Below, in pieces: positions 62,201-64,000 of a DNA stretch of 64,000 nucleotides; position 1 is the stretch's first letter; each line of letters starts with the position of its first letter. The translations under genes and the position numbers were made by a program. The DNA comes from Sphingopyxis sp. FD7 (GTDB lineage Bacteria; Pseudomonadota; Alphaproteobacteria; Sphingomonadales; Sphingomonadaceae): the NCBI RefSeq assembly GCF_003609835.1, contig NZ_AP017898.1, positions 2,604,001 to 2,668,000 of the forward strand, read 5' to 3'. The notes below the pieces were generated by a model. The model was not told the origin of the DNA and searched no databases. It saw nothing but the letters and a program-made list of their open reading frames with translations.

Positions 62201-62484
62201 TTGACCGCCGAACCGATGTTGGCGACGACACCCGGCAGTTCGCGCAGAACCTCTTCGGCGACGTTCGACTGCTTCAGCTCGATCGTGTCGGCGGTCGTGA
62301 CGTTGACCGGCGTCGACTGTTCGAGGTTCGGGTTGCGGATCAGCGTGCCGGTGACAACGATTTCGCTGCTGCCGGTAGCGCCTTCCTCGGCGTCCTGCGC
62401 ATAGGCAGGAGCCGAAACCAGGGCGACGCTCAGCACGAGCGGCGCAGCACCCAGTTTCAGCTTGGAATAGTGGGTTTTCTTCAC
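59287..62484 (-). CDS. Large TonB-dependent receptor (about 1065 residues)
   Basis: The receptor has a signal peptide (LKLGAAPLVLSVALVSAPAYAQ), a TonB-box region (SSEIVVTGTLIRNPN), a plug domain (EVLRELPGVVANIG, RGLGSIRNIVLLNGNRVAPSDVNGRVDLNNIPLALIERVDAL, then GADAITGVVNFVTKRDF) and a long barrel ending in GRRYAVSAKLKF. The extended loops and RNPN/NLEQSTPVNV form place it with the OAR-like receptors of sphingomonads and Caulobacter, many of which bind peptides or glycans. The divergent hydroxylase and sulfotransferase-like genes follow 431 bases downstream. The ligand is unknown. Confidence 0.95.
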   Translation of the reverse strand: MKKTHYSKLKLGAAPLVLSVALVSAPAYAQDAEEGATGSSEIVVTGTLIRNPNLEQSTPVNVTTADTIELKQSNVAEEVLRELPGVVANIGSAVNNGNGGASYVDLRGLGSIRNIVLLNGNRVAPSDVNGRVDLNNIPLALIERVDALTGAAVTTYGADAITGVVNFVTKRDFAGLEVTASNQITERGDGHIFRVDATIGANFDDGRGNAVLSIGYQQADPVYQGARPFSENTLDSYSNSFIGSGTSVPSRFAGTRPLTAAGTPNTLPESIFTGNYDANGNPIYVANPGGATNGGLRQVNAAGAGVGTFATYNFNPFNIFQTPFERFNIYAQANYEVSDSVEVYTRGMFSKNTVSTIIAPSGSFGGTVPINLNNPFLPATLRDQFCAFDVNPRPDIYTPRFTPAECAAAATATGRSDPNYREIGQGGFVAFDVNNDGVISAGEGYNRNPAVTLNRRTPEVGPRISDYQTTFFDYRVGARGGITDSIDWSIEGAYGESENIQTIQNYTLQSRFREASLSNDGVTCQSGNAACVPVNLFGPEGSITPEMADYLSENSTTTNRTSLAQVRAIVSGDLGFASPGAVQPIGFALGGEYRKYTAQQASDLLAKTPGELGGAGGAAPDIDGAYDVYEAYAEIVAPLIEDKPFFESLTLEAGVRYSDYSIRGAGGYDTWTWKAGGSWEPGAGVKFRGNYSRAVRAPNIGELFTPQTVGLTNLGIDPCAGAAPTGDANLRAVCIAQGAPVGTIGSITNPTAAQANITVGGNLNLQPEKADTWTIGLVWQPDFLPRFNMSIDYYNIKINDVLGTPLPGDIIAACFDNITAASASDPACTSIRRDPITGGLDGDPSITPGLLGLTNNQGRLFTDGIDLLMNYSTDLGFASLDWSFVGNWTNSSKFNANVASPDSLNRECVGYYSVNCSFTGSIQPEFQFSNRFTLGFDKVDLSLLWRWIDRVDFEPQQLADDIAAAVAAGTSPTTGCPDPTGTDPNGCVVDPQFRSVKAQHYFDLTARFNVSENLVFTATVQNLLDNKPPLLGNTIGSTTYNSGNTYPSTYDALGRRYAVSAKLKF

Positions 62485-62758
62485 AGTGCAGTCCCTTGCT
62501 ACTGGTGGATTGAACTACCCGGACCCTGTTGCGGCGGACCAAAGCCGACGCGTGCAGATGCCCCGATAGGGTGCGGGATGACCCCTCGTTCAGTTCGAGT
62601 AAAGGAAATTTGCCCAGCTAACCGCGGTTTCGCGGCGCATTGTGACGTATTTGCAACATCCGCCGAAAGCCGCGACACACAAGATGCCACGCGGCCGTAT
62701 TTCGCGACATATTGTTTCAATGGTTACGATTTCACGGCGCGGTCGCCGCGATCGGGGG
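62485..62758. other. Promoter region of the TonB receptor gene, no gene seen
   Basis: The region has an AT-richer part (62610-62720) with several ATATTG- and AATTT-like stretches, but no motif I can name. No frame with a plausible start and length was found. Confidence 0.5.
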
Positions 62759-63670
62759 TCAATCGCCGATCGGTCCCGCGAGCTTGCCGGGGTCGAGCCG
62801 CTTGCCCCGCCACGTCAGCCCCCAGTGCATGTGCGGCCCCGTCGCGCGCCCGGTGCGGCCGACGGTGCCCAGCCTTTGCCCCTGCACGACACGATCGCCG
62901 ACCTTCACGTCGAGCCGCTGGCAATGGAGGAAGGCGCTCGACAGCCCCATGCCGTGATCGACGATCAGCAGATGGCCCTCCAGCGTGAAGGGCGTCTCGG
63001 CGGCGAGCGTGACCACCCCGTCGGCCGGCGCGACGAAGGGCGTTCCCGCGGGGACCGCGATGTCGGTGCCGCTGTGATAGGCGCCCGCCTTGCCCCGATA
63101 GATGCGCTGCGCCCCGAAAAAGCCCGACAATCGCCCCGTCACCGGCCAGCGGAACGCCTGCCGCCAGCCGTCCGATTCGACCGCCTTCGCACGCGCCGCC
63201 GCGATCGCCGCCAGTTCGGCGGGGCGGCGGCGCGCGAAATCGGCGTCGCTCGTTGCGCCGCCGCGCCAGGGCGCATCCACATGCTCGATTCGCCAGCGTC
63301 CCGCGGCGACCGCGATCGGCCGCACGATACGCTGCCCGTCGGCAAAGGTCGCGACCAGCTCGGCCTCGGTCCCCGCATCGCGATCGAAGCCGAGCAGGAA
63401 AGCCCCGTCGCGCGCCACCGGGACCGGCGCGCCGTCCAAGGTCAGGCTGCGCACGCCGGGCGACGCGCGCCCGGTGATGACGGCGCCCTGTTCGGCGGCG
63501 CCCGTCAGGACGAGATCATGGCGCACCCGCTGGGGCGGCGGCGGTGCGGGAACGGGCGGCGCAGCGGGCGGCGGCGCGGGACGGCTTTCGCGCTCCGCCA
63601 CGGGAACGCAGGCTGCCGTCGCCAACAGCGCGACGACCGCACCGCGGCGCCAGTGCGTCCACAAGCTCAT
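62759..63670 (-). CDS. M23-family lipoprotein peptidase
   Basis: The protein of about 303 residues starts MSLWTHWRRGAVVALLATAACVPV, with lipobox AAC, and has a proline-rich linker (PAPPPAAPPVPAPPPP). It then has an N-terminal domain and a LytM domain with AYHSGTDIAVPAGTP (HxxxD) and GPHMHWGLTW (HxH). It should cut peptidoglycan peptide bonds at the outer membrane. The start overlaps the stop of the DUF2093 gene (ATGA). Confidence 0.92.
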   Translation of the reverse strand: MSLWTHWRRGAVVALLATAACVPVAERESRPAPPPAAPPVPAPPPPQRVRHDLVLTGAAEQGAVITGRASPGVRSLTLDGAPVPVARDGAFLLGFDRDAGTEAELVATFADGQRIVRPIAVAAGRWRIEHVDAPWRGGATSDADFARRRPAELAAIAAARAKAVESDGWRQAFRWPVTGRLSGFFGAQRIYRGKAGAYHSGTDIAVPAGTPFVAPADGVVTLAAETPFTLEGHLLIVDHGMGLSSAFLHCQRLDVKVGDRVVQGQRLGTVGRTGRATGPHMHWGLTWRGKRLDPGKLAGPIGD

Positions 63671-63879
63671 TCCGTGCGCGCGGCGTCCAGTTCCGCCTGC
63701 ACCGATATCGCCGCGCTCGCATAGGCTTCCTGCCGCGCCACCGACCAGTAGCGAAGCTCGTCGAGCCCGATCGGCACGCCGGTCACCGCGCACAGCACAT
63801 GGTCGCCGGGCGCCAGCACGCGAAAGCCGTTCGGCCCATAGTGGAGGCGGGCAAGGCGGTTACGGCTGGCGATCAACAT
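63667..63879 (-). CDS. DUF2093 protein
   Basis: The 70-residue protein has the family pattern RLARLHYGPNGFRVLAPGDHVLCAVTGVPIGLDELRYWSVARQEAYAS, with the conserved Cys and the LRYWSVxRQEAY motif. Function unknown; I know the family only from alphaproteobacteria. It is translationally coupled to the M23 gene and near a probable xseA gene. Confidence 0.92.
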   Translation of the reverse strand: MLIASRNRLARLHYGPNGFRVLAPGDHVLCAVTGVPIGLDELRYWSVARQEAYASAAISVQAELDAARTE

Positions 63880-63956
63880 GGCGCATATATCCGGTGAGCG
63901 GGGGAGGGTTGGCGGCGACTATAGCAGGATCGCCCGCGCGAGCCACCCCTGCGCGC

Positions 63957-64000
63957 TCAGAACAGCTCGCCCTGCCCCGCTTTCGGCGCAGACGGCGATG
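63957..64000 (-). CDS. xseA: Probable end of exodeoxyribonuclease VII large subunit
   Basis: The last 13 codons in the window read SPSAPKAGQGELF and stop at TGA (63957-63959). The QGxLF ending resembles the C-terminus of XseA, and DUF2093 genes are often beside xseA in alphaproteobacteria. Only the tail is visible, so this is a tentative call. Confidence 0.4.
   Translation of the reverse strand, partial: SPSAPKAGQGELF

Overview
The window is a chromosomal stretch of a GC-rich alphaproteobacterium, most likely a sphingomonad close to Sphingopyxis. The pointers are three large TonB-dependent receptors, an rnd-lptC-lptA block, DUF3035 and DUF2093 proteins, a bactofilin/M23 pair, and short gaps filled with GC-rich palindromic repeats. 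No rRNA, tRNA, CRISPR array, integrase or insertion sequence was recognised. All identifications come from reading motifs by eye. No search was run.

Layout. 1-6.5 kb: the end of a TonB receptor, a VOC protein divergent from a tandem HxlR-like regulator, a GMC oxidoreductase, and a coupled set of a phosphatase-like protein, a small membrane protein and a sterol-desaturase-type hydroxylase. 6.9-12.8 kb: recQ, an arsenic operon (arsR-arsI-arsC-aqpS) and an Atm1-type ABC exporter. 13-16.1 kb: rnd-lptC-lptA and a double cold-shock protein behind a coupled leader ORF. 16.2-20.2 kb: a six-gene detoxification-like operon divergent from a LysR regulator. 20.3-25.5 kb: a MipA/OmpV porin, dxs, a RelE/antitoxin pair, and a PaaI thioesterase divergent from an HxlR regulator. 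25.7-34.5 kb: a long minus-strand housekeeping run, purE-purK-folA-M19 dipeptidase-ribF-ileS-lspA-DUF3035.

34.7-45.3 kb: a diguanylate cyclase, small proteins, Dps, a second TonB receptor, a membrane methyltransferase-like protein, M23 peptidase plus bactofilin, and a membrane diguanylate cyclase. 45.4-52.3 kb: three exported hydrolases (M16 protease, penicillin-acylase-type amidase, M17 aminopeptidase). 52.3-56.4 kb: two small membrane proteins, clpB with a likely RpoH promoter, and two tandem paralogous secreted proteins. 56.6-64 kb: a TPR/aspartyl beta-hydroxylase divergent from a sulfotransferase-like protein, a third TonB receptor, a lipoprotein M23 peptidase, DUF2093 and the tail of a probable xseA.

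The most unusual feature is repeat invasion of coding sequence. About ten large palindromic elements sit between genes. Three elements of the same kinds lie in frame inside ileS and add about 100 residues to an essential enzyme. A separate 33-bp tandem repeat has expanded just before the self-cleavage site of the acylase. Other points of note are a 12-codon SD-led leader ORF coupled to the cold-shock gene, a 71-base overlap between the M23 peptidase and bactofilin genes, and several clear palindromic operators.
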